A DNA stretch of 64,000 nt, from positions 13,754,001-13,818,000 of the forward strand of contig NC_070616.1 of assembly GCF_027172205.1 (NCBI RefSeq), written 5' to 3'. Position 1 is the stretch's first letter, and every line of letters starts with the position of its first letter. Under the pieces are notes generated by a model, which saw only the letters and a list, made by a program, of their open reading frames with translations, was not told the origin of the DNA and ran no database searches. This DNA comes from Podarcis raffonei (Eukaryota; Chordata; Lepidosauria; Squamata; Lacertidae). Positions 1-12,965 of the stretch are shown piece by piece. Both the position numbers and the translations under genes were made by a program.

Positions 1-786
1 GCCTTCCTGACCCGCTCTACGTTGTACCACCTGGGACTGGGTGCTGGGCGATAGGATCAAAGGAACGTGGTGGTAAGCCACAGGTATTTCTGTCTCTGGA
101 GGCTGGGAGTGTCTCATGGGGATGGGGCAAAATTTAATTCTGTTCTCACTTAAAATCATATATCTATCTACCTAATTTGCAGTTTCTGAAACAATATGGA
201 AACCGAAATGCAGCCATCCCTTGAAATGTACACTTCTCCAAATTTTGTGGTGCAGTTCTCAAGCAAAATAATGTGTACAAAAAGGCATAGACTATAGTGA
301 CATACCATTCTAATCATTCTGTTTATGGAAGAGTTAAAAAAGGCAAAGGTAAATGTCAGGGAACTGCCATTGGAGCTAGAGGCGGAGGGAAGGCTCCAGA
401 GGGATGCCGGAGAGGGTCCCAGTAGGGAGAGAGGCAGCCCATCTGCTGGGGAAGGAAATCAGCGTAACACCAGTGGAGAAGGGGGGCAGATGGGGGAATC
501 AGAGAGGAGGCTCCAGGACTCTTCACCGGAGACCACCGGGGAGAGCACGGGTACGCCGCTGCCCACGCCCTCCCTGCGCAGAAGACTTCCGCGCAGGGAG
601 AGTAGGAGGAGACTTGGCGTCAAAGAACTTCTTTGCTGGAAGAGGTTCAAGAAATGCCCACTGACGGATTCTGCCAGCGACTGAGACAGTCACGAAGTGA
701 AGGGCTGTCCAGACAGAAAGGGTTCAACCAGGTAACCTAGCCAGGAGTGGCGGCAACTTACGCACGAGCAACCCCTAGAACCATTA
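1..786. other. Intergenic flank with unclassified GC-rich segment (about 325-780)
   Basis: No host exon is recognised here. Positions 325-684 hold a 119-codon open frame rich in Glu, Arg, Ser and Pro, which matches no family I know and has no splice signals or conserved motif. The purine-rich, high-GC segment ends next to a Sauria SINE. It looks like part of an old dispersed element rather than a host gene, but I cannot assign a family. Confidence 0.35.
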
Positions 787-1140
787 CAGTAAAGGACCCT
801 GACAGTTAAGTCCAGTCATGCACGACTCTGGGGTTGCGGCGCTCATCTTGCTTTACTGGCCGAGGGAGCCAATGTTTGTCCACAGAAAGTTTTTTCCAGG
901 TCACGTGGCCAGCATGACTAAGCCGCTTCTGGCAAACCAGAGCAGCGCACGGAAATGCCGTTTACCTTCCCGCTGGAGTGGTACCTATTTATCTACTTGC
1001 ACTGTGACGTGCTTTCGAACTGCTAAGTTGGCAGGAGCAGGGACCGAGCAACGGGAGCTCACCCCATTGTGGGGATTCGAACTGCCGATCTTCCGATCAG
1101 CAAGCCCTAGGCTCAGTGGTTTAGACCACAGCGGCACAGT
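787..1140 (-). repeat. Sauria-type tRNA-derived SINE
   Basis: The tRNA-like head lies at the right end, with B-box-like GTTCGAATCCCC read on the minus strand at about 1070-1085. The body contains the conserved stretch around the text 'gtggccagcatgactaag', and the Bov-B-like tail lies at the left end. The length of about 350 bp fits the family. Two further copies in the window (22739-23108 and 54209-54564) support the call. Confidence 0.85.
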
Positions 1141-1287
1141 TGATAATTAATAGTTTGTGACTCCCTGCACTGTTTATGGATTTTGAAACAGTTTGATAGT
1201 GTTATATAAATATTGTCAATATATTATTAGCCTACATGTTGCTTGATGTGGTTCAGGAATGCTGTACAGCTGAAAATCTGTAGGAAA

Positions 1288-1385
1288 ATAGGAAGCTGCC
1301 TTATCCAGACAATGGACCCATATATCGCTCAGTATTGTCTACACTGACAGGTAGCAACTGACAGGGTTTCAGGCAGCATACGTTC
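1288..1385 (-). repeat. tRNA-derived SINE, tail part
   Basis: This is a truncated copy of the abundant reptile SINE whose tail contains 'ggaagctgcctta' and 'cagtattgtctacactgac'. The tRNA head is missing. Fuller copies occur at 7560-7715, 21455-21650 and 24640-24830. Confidence 0.65.
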
Positions 1386-1429
1386 CCAGTCCTTACCTGG
1401 GATTTTTATATTTTGGTAAAAGATTTTTA

Positions 1430-1560
1430 AATTTAATTTCATGATGTTATATAAAACAAAAACAACAGTTGTAACAAAAGACGAAAATTAAAAGATGAAA
1501 AGCAAAACTACAAAATAGGCGCATAGAATGAGTACAGTTGCACATGGGTTAAGTCCAAGT
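1430..1560. repeat. Unclassified repeat shared with 60850-61000
   Basis: The AT-rich text around 'catgggttaagt' preceded by an A-rich stretch matches a second place in the window at about 60850-61000. The two copies are diverged. The family is unknown; a LINE 3' fragment is possible. Confidence 0.45.
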
Positions 1561-2689
1561 AAGGACCAATGCAGTTGCTGTAGCACCTCTTCAGGAGGTC
1601 CTCTGGAAACCCTGTGAATTATAGCAAAATCACCCTATAGGTTTATTTAGGGCATTTCTAACTCATTGGCTCCCACAAGAGGCTTGTTTGTATACTGCAC
1701 TTTCACATTAGAAAATACTGACCCTCTGGTTTGTCTTCAGAACCTTACAAATAAGAGAGGTCTTATAAAAGGCACTGGTTGTTTGCTGATCTGGTTTATC
1801 CTTGTCATCAAAAAGTATAAACATAAATACTTCTGAAACAAGAATGGCTGGGGAAATCGTGGGGTACTATTTCTCTCTTGCAAACTGTCTTGAAGAGATA
1901 AAACGAGGAATGTGTAAAAGCATTGCAGGGATCTTGGGTAAAGTTTGACAATAGAAAAGCGTAGCCCGTGAGTTAGGAAAAGCAGATTTCACATTGCTCC
2001 ACAGACAGGGAGCCCCGTGCGTCCGAATTTGAATTGTAATGAGAGCTATTTATGGGAGACTTTTGAGCAGCCAAGGTTGATGGGCTTGGAGGAGAAAAGA
2101 TCACGAGCCACGGGGAGAAAGAGCAAAGAGGGCAGGCAGATCCTTAGAGGCTTGTGGCGTTCCTTTCCATCAGCTCACCCTGACATCCTTCAGTGGACCG
2201 TGACCTTGCTGGACAGCTGCGTCCCCACCTCTTCCTTGGTCTCCACCTGTGCACAGCCATCCAACCTCAAAAAGGACCCCCAGGTAATTACCCTGTTGCT
2301 TTGAATTTCATGGATGATGGCTATGCTCTGCCTCCAGGGTCAGAGGCAGTGATGCTTCTGAATATGGCTGCTAGCTTTCCAGTTGCAATCTGGCAGCTCA
2401 TCTTCACATTTTGGTTTTCTCTCTCTTGATAGCTGAGTACAGGAGGGCTTTTTGTCTGCCCAGGAGAGGACGGGCAGCTTTACCTGGAGGGAATCTTTAC
2501 ATCTTCAGTGGAAAGTCAAAGCAAAGGAAAGGAGACCAGCCAATCAGCCACCTTTGTGCGTGTCGCCCCTTTAGTTCCATGGATCAGCTCTCAACTGCTC
2601 CCGAGAAGGGGCATGGGAATCCTCGGCCAGCTAAAGCAGGACCCTCTGGGCTCCTTGTGATTGGGGTTTGTCGAGGACCACGTGTGTAT
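1561..2689. other. Intergenic stretch, no gene recognised
   Basis: Open frames at 2017-2304 and 2411-2701 have no recognisable domain, no acceptor or donor in a useful place and no match to neighbouring gene families. Around 2300-2380 is a fragment of the dispersed repeat also seen at 6165-6350. Nothing else is supported. Confidence 0.5.
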
Positions 2690-3070
2690 TCACAGAAGTA
2701 GAGTTGGAAAGGACCCCAAGTCATCTAGCCCAAACCCCTGCAATGCAGGAAACACAACTAAAGCATCCCTGACAGATGGCTATCCAACCTTTGCTTAAAA
2801 ACCTCCAAGGAAGGAGAGTCCACCACCTTCGAAGGAAGTGCATTCCACTGTCAAACAGTTCTTACTGTCAGAAAGTTCTTTCAGATGTTTAGTCAGAATC
2901 TCCTTTCTTCTCACTTGAAACCATTGGTTCAGGTCCTCCCCTTGGGAGCAGGAGAAAACAAGCTTGCTCTCTCTTCCATGTGACGGCTCTGTAGATATCT
3001 GAAGCTGGCTATCATATCTCCTCTTAGTCTCCTCTTTTGCAGGCTAAACATTCAAAGCTAGCTCCATACA
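2690..3070 (-). repeat. CR1 LINE 3' end
   Basis: Read on the minus strand this is the CR1 3' region: the aggagactaagaggagata stretch, the motif around 'catcaggaagaac', the 'gtggtggactctcc' block, and the terminal 'gttggactagatgac' followed by 'ttccaactcta'. It is a 5'-truncated, moderately diverged copy. Confidence 0.85.
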
Positions 3071-4345
3071 GCCAGCAAGATTTTGTTCAATGGGAGACTG
3101 TGGGGTGGGCTTCCTAATTTTTAGTCCAGCTTCCCCCAAACCTGGTAGCTTTCCAGACGTTGTTGGACTACAACTTCCATCCTCCCTCCCCGGTGACTAT
3201 GTCAGGTGAGGCTGATGGGCATTGGGGGAGTCCATCATCATCTGGAGGGCTGCAGGCAATCCCCATCCCTTCTGTACAGTGTCTGCCCAGAGGCCCAGTT
3301 TCTGGGGAACATGGGGCAAGGGCTACTGGACTCGGGTCCTGCTTGTAGGATCCCCAGAATCACCTTGCTGGGCAGAGTGAGCAGCAGGATGAACCTTTTG
3401 CCTGATCTTTTATGTAGGCATTTGATCCTAGCCTTTGAAAGCATTTCTTATACAGATTGCATTTTATTAAGTCTATAGATTTCCATATCCTCTCTCATGT
3501 GAGTTTAGATAGTTCTTCTGCAGAACCAGCTACTTTGCATGGCTAGACTTTTATTTTATCTTTTACCGTGGTGGGTTTTCCATTTCTCTGATAGTTGTTC
3601 ATAAAGCCACTTGAAAGGTCTTTTGGCAGAAAAAGTGGCCTATAAATAAAGTAAGGCGACTTCTTCAATGGTTTTGTGCATGCTCTCTCTCTTTCCGCCC
3701 CCCCCCCCAAACAAGGGTGGTTTGGACCTCCAAGTGTGGTTGGACTACAGTTGCTGGCTGGGGCTGATGGGAAGGAGTTTTAACATGGGGGCAGACATAG
3801 CCTTCCCCACACCTACCCCTATCACACACCAATGCCTCATTAAAGCACCTGAAAAAAACCATCTACACGCAGCATTATGGCCAGGAGGAATAGTGGTGTT
3901 TTGTGGGCAAACAGGGAGGCTCATCCAGATGTTACAAGTTGTTTATATTCCAGATCAAACTGCATGCAGGCTGTCCATTTTTTAAAGATTTATTATGTCT
4001 TGTCATAACCTCTGTTGACTGGAGGAAATGTCAGTCCTGGGGAAAACCAATCAGTTGTCCAAAGCGTTCAAAAGAAAGGATGGGATAATGCCTCATTCTC
4101 CCCATCTCTGCGACATCAGGCGTTGAATCTGGGGACTGAAAATGTCCAGCACAGCTGATGGCTGAAGTACAGCTCAGAATGAAGGACCTATGTCCTCATA
4201 TGGTCAGACAGCACATAGCCAGCTCCCCCTGCAGTGCTCCTCCCATCCAGCAACCAGCCCCCACACCATCATACTAAAGAGCCAGCTAGCTTGAGAGGTT
4301 TCTACACAAAAATTGGAGGAGACATCCATAAACCACAGTATGGCA
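3071..4345. other. Repeat-poor flank and possible distal RHBDD2 3' UTR
   Basis: Fragments of a foldback element (around 3130-3215 and 3715-3790, 'ggactacaactcccat'-like text) and a short C-tract near 3700 are visible. No coding exon is recognised. RHBDD2 transcription runs leftward, so any 3' UTR would end near the candidate poly(A) signal at 4351-4356. Confidence 0.35.
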
Positions 4346-4350
4346 ATCAC

Positions 4351-4356
4351 TTTATT
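4351..4356 (-). terminator. Candidate poly(A) signal for RHBDD2
   Basis: TTTATT on the plus strand reads AATAAA on the minus strand, about 1.3 kb downstream of the RHBDD2 stop codon. A CR1 tail begins just to the right at about 4378, inside the presumed 3' UTR. The assignment is inferred from position only. Confidence 0.3.
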
Positions 4357-4377
4357 TGGACCAGCCGAAGTGTCAGA

Positions 4378-4445
4378 AAGTCAAATCCCAAGCTTGGAAG
4401 GGACCTTGCGGGTCATCTAGTCCATCCCCCTGCTACAGCACCGAT
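4378..4445 (-). repeat. CR1 LINE tail fragment
   Basis: The stretch 'cttggaagggacct' followed by 'gtcatctagtccatccccctgc' is the reverse complement of the CR1 3' terminus. It is a short, diverged copy. Confidence 0.7.
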
Positions 4446-4837
4446 AGATGGTAACCTCTCCAGCTAGGCGCAAGGAAGCATTCAACACCTCCAGAACTGC
4501 TCATCAGGCTGGATTTTAAATGAAACAAGGGAGAGGATTTTGATATTTGCAATTTGCAACTCTCATGGGATGCAGATCTGAATGGCTTGTGCAGCTTAGC
4601 CTCTGCCAAGGCCTCCTGGGACATAGAAGATATAATGACTGTTCTCCCACTGGCTTAAAAATATAAAATAAAATTGGTTGCGTCGCTGGCACTGAGCAGG
4701 GCACATAGGTCCCCTTGTGAGGCACAGGGTGATTGGAAACAGCCACAGTGGTCTTTGTAGAAGATATATTTGGTTTATGTATGTTTTGGGATAAGACTGA
4801 AGTCTCCTCTCTCCCCTTTCCTCACTTCATGGAACTT

Positions 4838-5010
4838 AGGAAGCTGCATTCTAGCAGGGTCAGAGTATTTGTCTGCCTGACCACATCTACTCTGACTAGA
4901 TGAGGCTCTCCATCACCTGCGACCCAGTCTTTTTTAAGATACCAGAGATTGAATATTGAACCTTTTTTGAACAAAGCGGGAGCTCTGCCACTGAGCTATA
5001 GCCCTTCCCA
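4838..5010 (-). repeat. tRNA-derived SINE
   Basis: The copy starts with 'ggaagctgcattcta' and ends with 'gccactgagctatagccctt', the reverse complement of the tRNA A-box region (GGCTATAGCTCAGTGGC). The internal part is diverged. Confidence 0.7.
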
Positions 5011-5662
5011 GAACTGTAAGCAAACTAGCATTATTTCATACAAAGTCACAATGATTTTCATCAGTAGCAACATAACCCCCAAACCCAAATGAACATACCT
5101 GTAAAAAATAAATCAGAGCTGTAGGCTACAGTCCCTGATTTGGGGTGTCTGTGGTTGCAGACCCAAGTCCTGTAGAAAGCTCACCTGAAGACACCATGCT
5201 TTCAAGCAGGTACTAGCTGCCACCTTTCCATACCCTTATGAAATCACATGTGTAGGATGCCCCATCCAAGGGTTCAGGGTTCATAATGATTCAAGGCCAA
5301 CACACACATATACAGAAAAGGCACAGTAGAAATTTACCAGTTCTGGCCCAGCCAGACCCTGTCAAAAGATAAACCACATGAAATCATTTTGTAAGATTGT
5401 TCAAGCTTAGGTATAACAAGGAGATGGAGCCCTGAACTTGTGGAGCTCTCTGTGTTACACTGATGATCGAGTAGAGAGAATACCATCATCTGATTCTAAG
5501 GGGATGTCACAAGACATGGAGAGAAGGTGGTTTCTTTGGTACATTGAATTGAAGCTGTTTAGAACTTTAAAAATCCTTCATCCACCTGGAGGAGACTCCC
5601 ATCTTGGAGGGAAAACCTTTGCCGATCCTCACATGAATTGCAGGCAGTAGAAAACAGGAATT

Positions 5663-8394
<2,732 letters not shown>

Positions 8395-8660
8395 CCTCCT
8401 GTTTCCCTCAGAATCCAACTGCCGGGATCAGAAGTACTTCCGCCTTCCCCTGGTTTTGCTTCCGGGTCCTTGGTGGTTGCGTCCGTTGCCAAGGAGCCTG
8501 CAGGCCGTCTCTCTCGCTGAGGGAGGGCGGGGCGCCGTGGCGCCTGCTTCCGATAGGATGGCGCCTTTTACAGCCACGCCCACCGCCTCCCCAGGTCCTC
8601 GCGGAGGGAGACTCTCTCGCTCCCGGCTGTCTGACGTGATTGGTGGGAGGTGACGTTAAT
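8395..8660 (-). promoter_or_regulatory. RHBDD2 CpG promoter
   Basis: CpG density rises sharply immediately upstream of the RHBDD2 ATG. ETS-like GGAA cores are seen on the minus strand (around 8436-8442 and 8459-8466, 'gcttccggg'). There is no TATA box. The start site cannot be fixed from sequence. Confidence 0.55.
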
Positions 8661-8669
8661 CCCTGTAGT

Positions 8670-8905
8670 AGTTAAAGGGGAGGGACGTGGCTGAGGGAGA
8701 GACGGGTTCCTTTGGGGCGTGGTTAAGGGAGAGGCGTGATCAGTGAAGGACAGCAGTTAAAGGAGAGGCGAGGCCACTGAGGGCGTGGCTGACCGGATTT
8801 GCTTCCCAAGGGGCATGGCTGAATGAGAGAAATTCATGGAGGCGTGGTTAAATGAGAGCCAATATCCATGATGGGCGTGGCTACAGTAGAGGCGAACACT
8901 GAGAT
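8670..8905. repeat. Degenerate array of GGGCGTGG-type boxes
   Basis: A loose tandem array whose unit contains GGCGTGGYT plus GAGAGGCG-like text, at roughly 30-45 bp spacing. Boxes are near 8684, 8717, 8736, 8790, 8813, 8841 and 8874. GGGCGTGG matches the GC/GT-box recognised by Sp/KLF factors. It lies just beyond the CpG promoter of RHBDD2. Confidence 0.55.
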
Positions 8906-8935
8906 GTCACTTGCAACACTATTATTTTCGGCATG

Positions 8936-9285
8936 TGTTGTGTATTGAGTCAAAGGATTTTATATCTGTATTATTATTGTCTGTATTTGCATTAGGGTAA
9001 AGTAACTGCCTTTTGGTTCCAGAGGGTACAGCTACTATTGGTTCATTTAAGCTGCTGTATTTGGATCCTCTGTCTTATTGGTTTCCTCCAAAAGGCAAGA
9101 CTGTGATTGCCTGATATTGTTCCCTCCAAAATGTATCCTTTCTAGCTAGTTCCCTGTCCCTATAAATGTAGCTCTCCCCTCCTCAGTTCTCAGTCTTGTT
9201 TGCTTTAATAAAGAAGTGTTACTACAGAACTGTCTCCAGCATATTATGTCAAGAGAGCTGAAATCACAAACCCCACGTCACAACA
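8936..9285 (+). mobile_element. Solo LTR fossil with 5-bp target duplication
   Basis: A 350-bp segment starts TGTTGTG and ends CACAACA. Both sides are flanked by GCATG (8931-8935 and 9286-9290). A TATAAA lies at 9161-9166 and an AATAAA at 9207-9212, in the order expected of a U3-R-U5 LTR. No internal retroviral sequence adjoins it, so it is a solo LTR left after recombination. Matching flanks and ends suggest a fairly recent insertion. Endogenous retrovirus or a related LTR element; the family is not assigned. Confidence 0.8.
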
Positions 9286-9290
9286 GCATG

Positions 9291-10013
9291 TATTACATTT
9301 TGCCTTCTGCTTGGCTTACATCCATTTACTTTGTTAACAGTGTCAGCCTTTTTAACTCATAGAGGTGATTTAAATCGTCCCCATGTAGGTGGCCTTTGCA
9401 AGGACAAATATCCCAAGGAAGAGGCTCAACAATCACCACCCATTGCTCGGTGAGCAAAGGCAGCGACATACATTTCATTGCAGATCGTGGGCTAAGTTCT
9501 TCCTCCTACATTCGGGCAACCTTTTAAGTTACATCCAGGCAAGTTCAAAAGTTCACTTTTCTCCTCAGGTGTATTGGATGTGAAGAGACGGCCCCAATTT
9601 TCCAGAGGTGGATCCCACTCTACTTCCCTCTTTGAATAATGTTGGGGGCATCTCTCAGTCTTCAGAAAGGCTGGCCTGATACCATAAATGAAATGCATAG
9701 AATCACAAAAAATGTGCCAGTTTAGAATTTATTTTATTGAGTTATGCAGTAAATGTAATTTGAAAAGATCAGGAACTATTTTCTTCAATAGTTCTTGCAG
9801 CAAGAGCTAAATACCGGAGATAAGAAAAATTGCCCATATTGAAAGGATATACCCTCCCAGTCCACCAACGTGCTATTTTGGCCAAATATATGCACTATTT
9901 AAGTATTAAAAGAAGGAAGGCAGTGTTCTCTTCTGCAGAAAATATCCTCAGGCCTAACCCCTAAACATCTGTGTTGCCACCAGGGCCCCACAAAGGGTTG
10001 GAAGGTATTAGCT
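9291..10013. other. Intergenic stretch, no gene recognised
   Basis: Short open frames only, with no domain, splice pattern or clear repeat. It separates the solo LTR from the foldback element at 10014. Confidence 0.4.
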
Positions 10014-10133
10014 CAGTGATGGCCAATCTTGGCCTTCCAGCTGTTTTGGGACTAAAACTCCCATCATCCCTAGCTAACAGGACCAGTGGTCAGGGATGAT
10101 GGGAATTGTAGTCCCAAAACAGCTGGATCAAAC
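10014..10133. mobile_element. Foldback MITE (inverted arms, short loop)
   Basis: The left arm 'ccagctgttttgggactaaaa' and 'ctcccatcatccctagct' is mirrored by the right arm 'gatgatgggaattgtagt' and 'cccaaaacagctgga'. The same family occurs at 41185-41322 and about 55700-55815. It is non-coding and probably a non-autonomous DNA transposon. Confidence 0.7.
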
Positions 10134-10401
10134 GTCCAGCTGCCAGGACCCTGCCCCTCTCCAGCGTGTGGGGAAATACGGATATCATAATGGTGTTATA
10201 AAAATCAATGTTGCAGCTGCATTTGGAATACTGTGCACAGTTCTGGTTACAAAGGGTTTTGTAAAATTTGAAAAGGTTCAGAAAGAGCAAAAGAAGTCCA
10301 TAGTCGGAGGCAGCAATGCTGGGAGCCACGGGAGGGGGAAGGGCTCCCATGCTCAGGTCCTGCTTGTGGGTTTCCCTTTGGGGCATCTGCTTGGCCACCA
10401 T

Positions 10402-11135
10402 GATAATACGATGCTGATAAAGGAACATAGATGGGGGGGGGGGAAAGGGTTTGAAAGATAAGGTAATGTTATAAGCTGTAATGCTTTAAATGAAGGATTT
10501 GCTGAACAAATAACCTTAATTGGGATACAAGGAGGAGAAGTATGAGGAGGTCTGAGAAATTTGTTATTTAAAAGTATGATTTATGAACTTTATGTCTTTT
10601 TTAATGTTTTTGTTTGTTCTGTTTTTGTTTGTTTAAAAAATTGGAAAATCTAATAAATATTCTTTAAAAAAAAAAGATAATACGATGCTGAAACACTGTA
10701 AAATTAATGAATGTTAAAATGATGTTGGATTGAAAATAAGTGGCATTAGCAACAAAGTTAATAAGAATATGTAAAAATGGATTGATAATGGATGAAAATA
10801 TAGAGTTATAATATGTTAAGATATAGAGTTAAGATAAATGAAAGAGGGTAAGGGTTTGTTGATTTAATTATGTAAATGGGAACACAAAAAGGGGAGGTGT
10901 GAGGAGGTCAAGGAAACAAGCTAATGAGTTTAAAGATACAAAAAAATGGATTTGTTTTTAATTCTCATTTATTCGTTTTTTTGCATTTTGCATTTTTATT
11001 TTTTCTACTTTATGTATTTTTGTATGTTTTTTATTTCTTTCTTTTTATATGTTTTCTTTTTATTCTGTAAACCTTTGTTTTTTGTAAAATCCCAATAAAT
11101 ATTTTATAAAAAAAAAAAAGATAATACGATGCTGA
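10402..11135 (+). mobile_element. Two L1-like 3' ends inserted at one target site
   Basis: The 16-mer GATAATACGATGCTGA occurs three times: 10402-10417, 10676-10691 and 11120-11135. Between the copies lie two AT-rich inserts, each ending in an AATAAA-type signal and an A-tract (about 10655-10675 and 11094-11119). The inserts resemble each other ('gaggaggtc' text in both). They interrupt dispersed repeat family A, which resumes at about 11136 ('ccattggcctgaccagc'). L1-type target-primed insertion explains the layout. Confidence 0.7.
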
Positions 11136-11374
11136 ACCAGGTGAGCCATTGGCCTGACCAGCAAGTTCTTCGTATGTGAATATCTGGCTGGCCATTAGTT
11201 GGTTGGAGGATGCTGGTCTAGATATACCTTGGTCTGATCCTGCGGAGCTCCTTGGGTCTTCTCAGAAGAAGACGCTCACTGTGCAAGTGTGGCAACAGGA
11301 ATTGTGGGGCTCCCTGGCTTTCACCATTTCACCAAATGCAGCAGGGACAAGCTTGTCTTCAAATGATTTCCTTC

Positions 11375-11986
11375 TTAAAGGCACCAGAAGAGGACAAGGG
11401 AAAGAAACAGCAGCACTCCCCCCAAACGCCTCATGCACCAACTTCCCTGCCCTCGAACCCAATGGGCGCTTATTACACTTGCAGAATTAGACGGTTTCTT
11501 GGTTGGGTTCAAACTCGGCTGCTTGTCGTCTGGCTTTCCGGCAGCTGCATCGGTGAGCGTCCTCTCCAGATGGACCGGCCGGCCGTTTTGGTCGCAAGCC
11601 ACAACAATGTATCTCAAGCTGCTGGCTTCCGCCACGTATTCGCAGTCGTCCCCGTGTCCCTGAGAGAGCCTGCAGTTTGTGATGCGGAACTTTTTGGGGC
11701 TCTTTTTGTATTCCTTGTTCCGGATCACGTATGGCTCCCCCGCTGTGCACGCTTGGTCGACAACTTGCTCAGGAGCATGGATGAAAGTGTTGAGATGCTT
11801 GCACCCGCTCTCTGTCTGAGAGATCCGCTTGTTCCGCATCTCACTGTTGCATTGGTTGTGGTCTATGTGATCCAGGAACGTGACGTGCTTCCGCTGGAAG
11901 GCCTTTGAGCTTTGAGCGTGGGAGACGCTGGTGGTGGAGATGGCGAGGAGGAACAGGCCCAGCAGAGGCGCCATCCTTGAAGCCAT
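11375..11986 (-). CDS. RNase A-superfamily ribonuclease with hydrophobic C-terminal tail
   Basis: A single-exon secreted ribonuclease of the pancreatic/angiogenin superfamily, 203 residues from the ATG at 11986. Residues 1-24 are a signal peptide. Catalytic residues: His34 (FQRKH, His12 equivalent), Lys63 in the signature CKHLNTFIH (Lys41 equivalent) and His139 (PVHLE, His119 equivalent). There are six core cysteines (46, 62, 80, 105, 115, 131), so one disulfide of RNase A is absent, as in angiogenins. The family normally ends a few residues after the last His. Here about 63 more follow: a Lys/Pro/Ser-rich linker, then a 16-residue Leu/Val/Phe stretch at the very C-terminus after Arg-Arg (186-187), like a GPI signal or tail anchor. 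Stop TAA at 11375-11377. The 5' end probably joins a noncoding exon through the CAG acceptor just upstream of the ATG. Removal of the tail by alternative splicing cannot be excluded. Orthology within the superfamily is not assigned. Confidence 0.88.
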   Translation of the reverse strand: MASRMAPLLGLFLLAISTTSVSHAQSSKAFQRKHVTFLDHIDHNQCNSEMRNKRISQTESGCKHLNTFIHAPEQVVDQACTAGEPYVIRNKEYKKSPKKFRITNCRLSQGHGDDCEYVAEASSLRYIVVACDQNGRPVHLERTLTDAAAGKPDDKQPSLNPTKKPSNSASVISAHWVRGQGSWCMRRLGGVLLFLSLVLFWCL

Positions 11987-12183
11987 GCTGTCCGGCTGCA
12001 CCTGCAGGGTTTGTATATGTACATCTTTAATAAAACTGTGATGAAACACAGGGCAAATCTGCAGCTTTAACAATCTTTCAGTGGGATGTGTCCAGCAATA
12101 GTCTTACAGGGCAGAGACTGCTGGAACTATCACAACACAAGTATCTCCACATGCTTTGCCCAATTCCCCTGCCTGGGACACTT

Positions 12184-12640
12184 ACAGGAACATGGGAAGC
12201 TACCTTATACAGAGTCAAACAATTGGTCCATCTAGCTCAGTACAGTGCTACCTCGGGTTAAGAACTTAATTCGTTCTGGAGGTCTGTTCTTAACCTGAAA
12301 CTGTTCTTAATCTGAAGCACCACTTTAGCTAATGTGGCCTCCTGCTGCCGCTGCACGATTTCTGTTCTCATCCTGAAGCAAAGTTCTTAACCCGAGGTAA
12401 TATTTCTGGGTTAGCGGAGTCTGTAACCTGAAGCGTATGTAACCTGAAGCGTATGTAACCTGAAGCGTATGTAACCCGAGGTACCACTGTACTGCCTACA
12501 TTGACTGGCAGCAGCTCTCCAGAATTTCAGGCAAGAATCTATCCCATCCCTACCAGGAGATGCCAGCAGGGATTGAAACTGGGATTGAACCCCCGAGCTA
12601 GGGCTTTTCTCATAAGGAAGAACTGATGCTTAAGCATTCT
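12184..12640 (-). repeat. tRNA-derived SINE split by a mariner-like MITE
   Basis: The SINE starts 'ggaacatgggaagctacctta' and is cut at 'agctcagta'. It resumes at about 12490 with 'ctgcctacattgactggcag' and ends near 12640 in its tRNA-like head. The interruption is the MITE at 12243-12489. Confidence 0.75.
12243..12489. mobile_element. Tc1/mariner-like MITE with internal 17-bp tandem
   Basis: The ends are CAGTGCTACCTCGGG and CCCGAGGTACCACTG, flanked by TA on each side as expected of Tc1/mariner-type transposition. No transposase is present. Inside, at about 12425-12477, a 17-bp unit (ACCTGAAGCGTATGTAA) is repeated three times. Related copies are at 14817-15030, 20828-21067 and 42030-42243. 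Confidence 0.8.
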
Positions 12641-12965
12641 GCTCTTTTCCTCTCTTGATGCTTTTGTAGAGAATGCTCTTTGCCTTTTTGGCAGGACCAT
12701 GGACATTTTAAATACTTTTGAAATATTAGGGTTTTTGTTTTCGAATTTGTGTTCTTCTGTATCTATTTATTATTTGTAAGCCGCCTGGGGGGGCCTTTCC
12801 CTTCAGTCAAAAAATGGTATATAAAGAAACAAAACACTGCAAAGTAGACCCGTTGAAAGTAAATGGATATGACTAACTTGGTTCGCTTAGTTTCAATGGG
12901 TCTGCTTTAAGAAAATTCATTTCACAAAATTCATACACAGCTCAATTGTAATAAAACAGGGTTGC

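Noticed and set aside
325-684. 119-codon frame as a host gene
   Set aside because: No known domain, splice context or neighbour support; probably part of a dispersed element.
11252-11908. 218-codon plus-strand frame
   Set aside because: It is antisense to the RNase coding exon, whose conserved catalytic motifs and signal peptide identify the true strand.
12425-12477. CRISPR-like short direct repeats
   Set aside because: Three contiguous 17-bp units without spacers, inside a MITE in a vertebrate genome.
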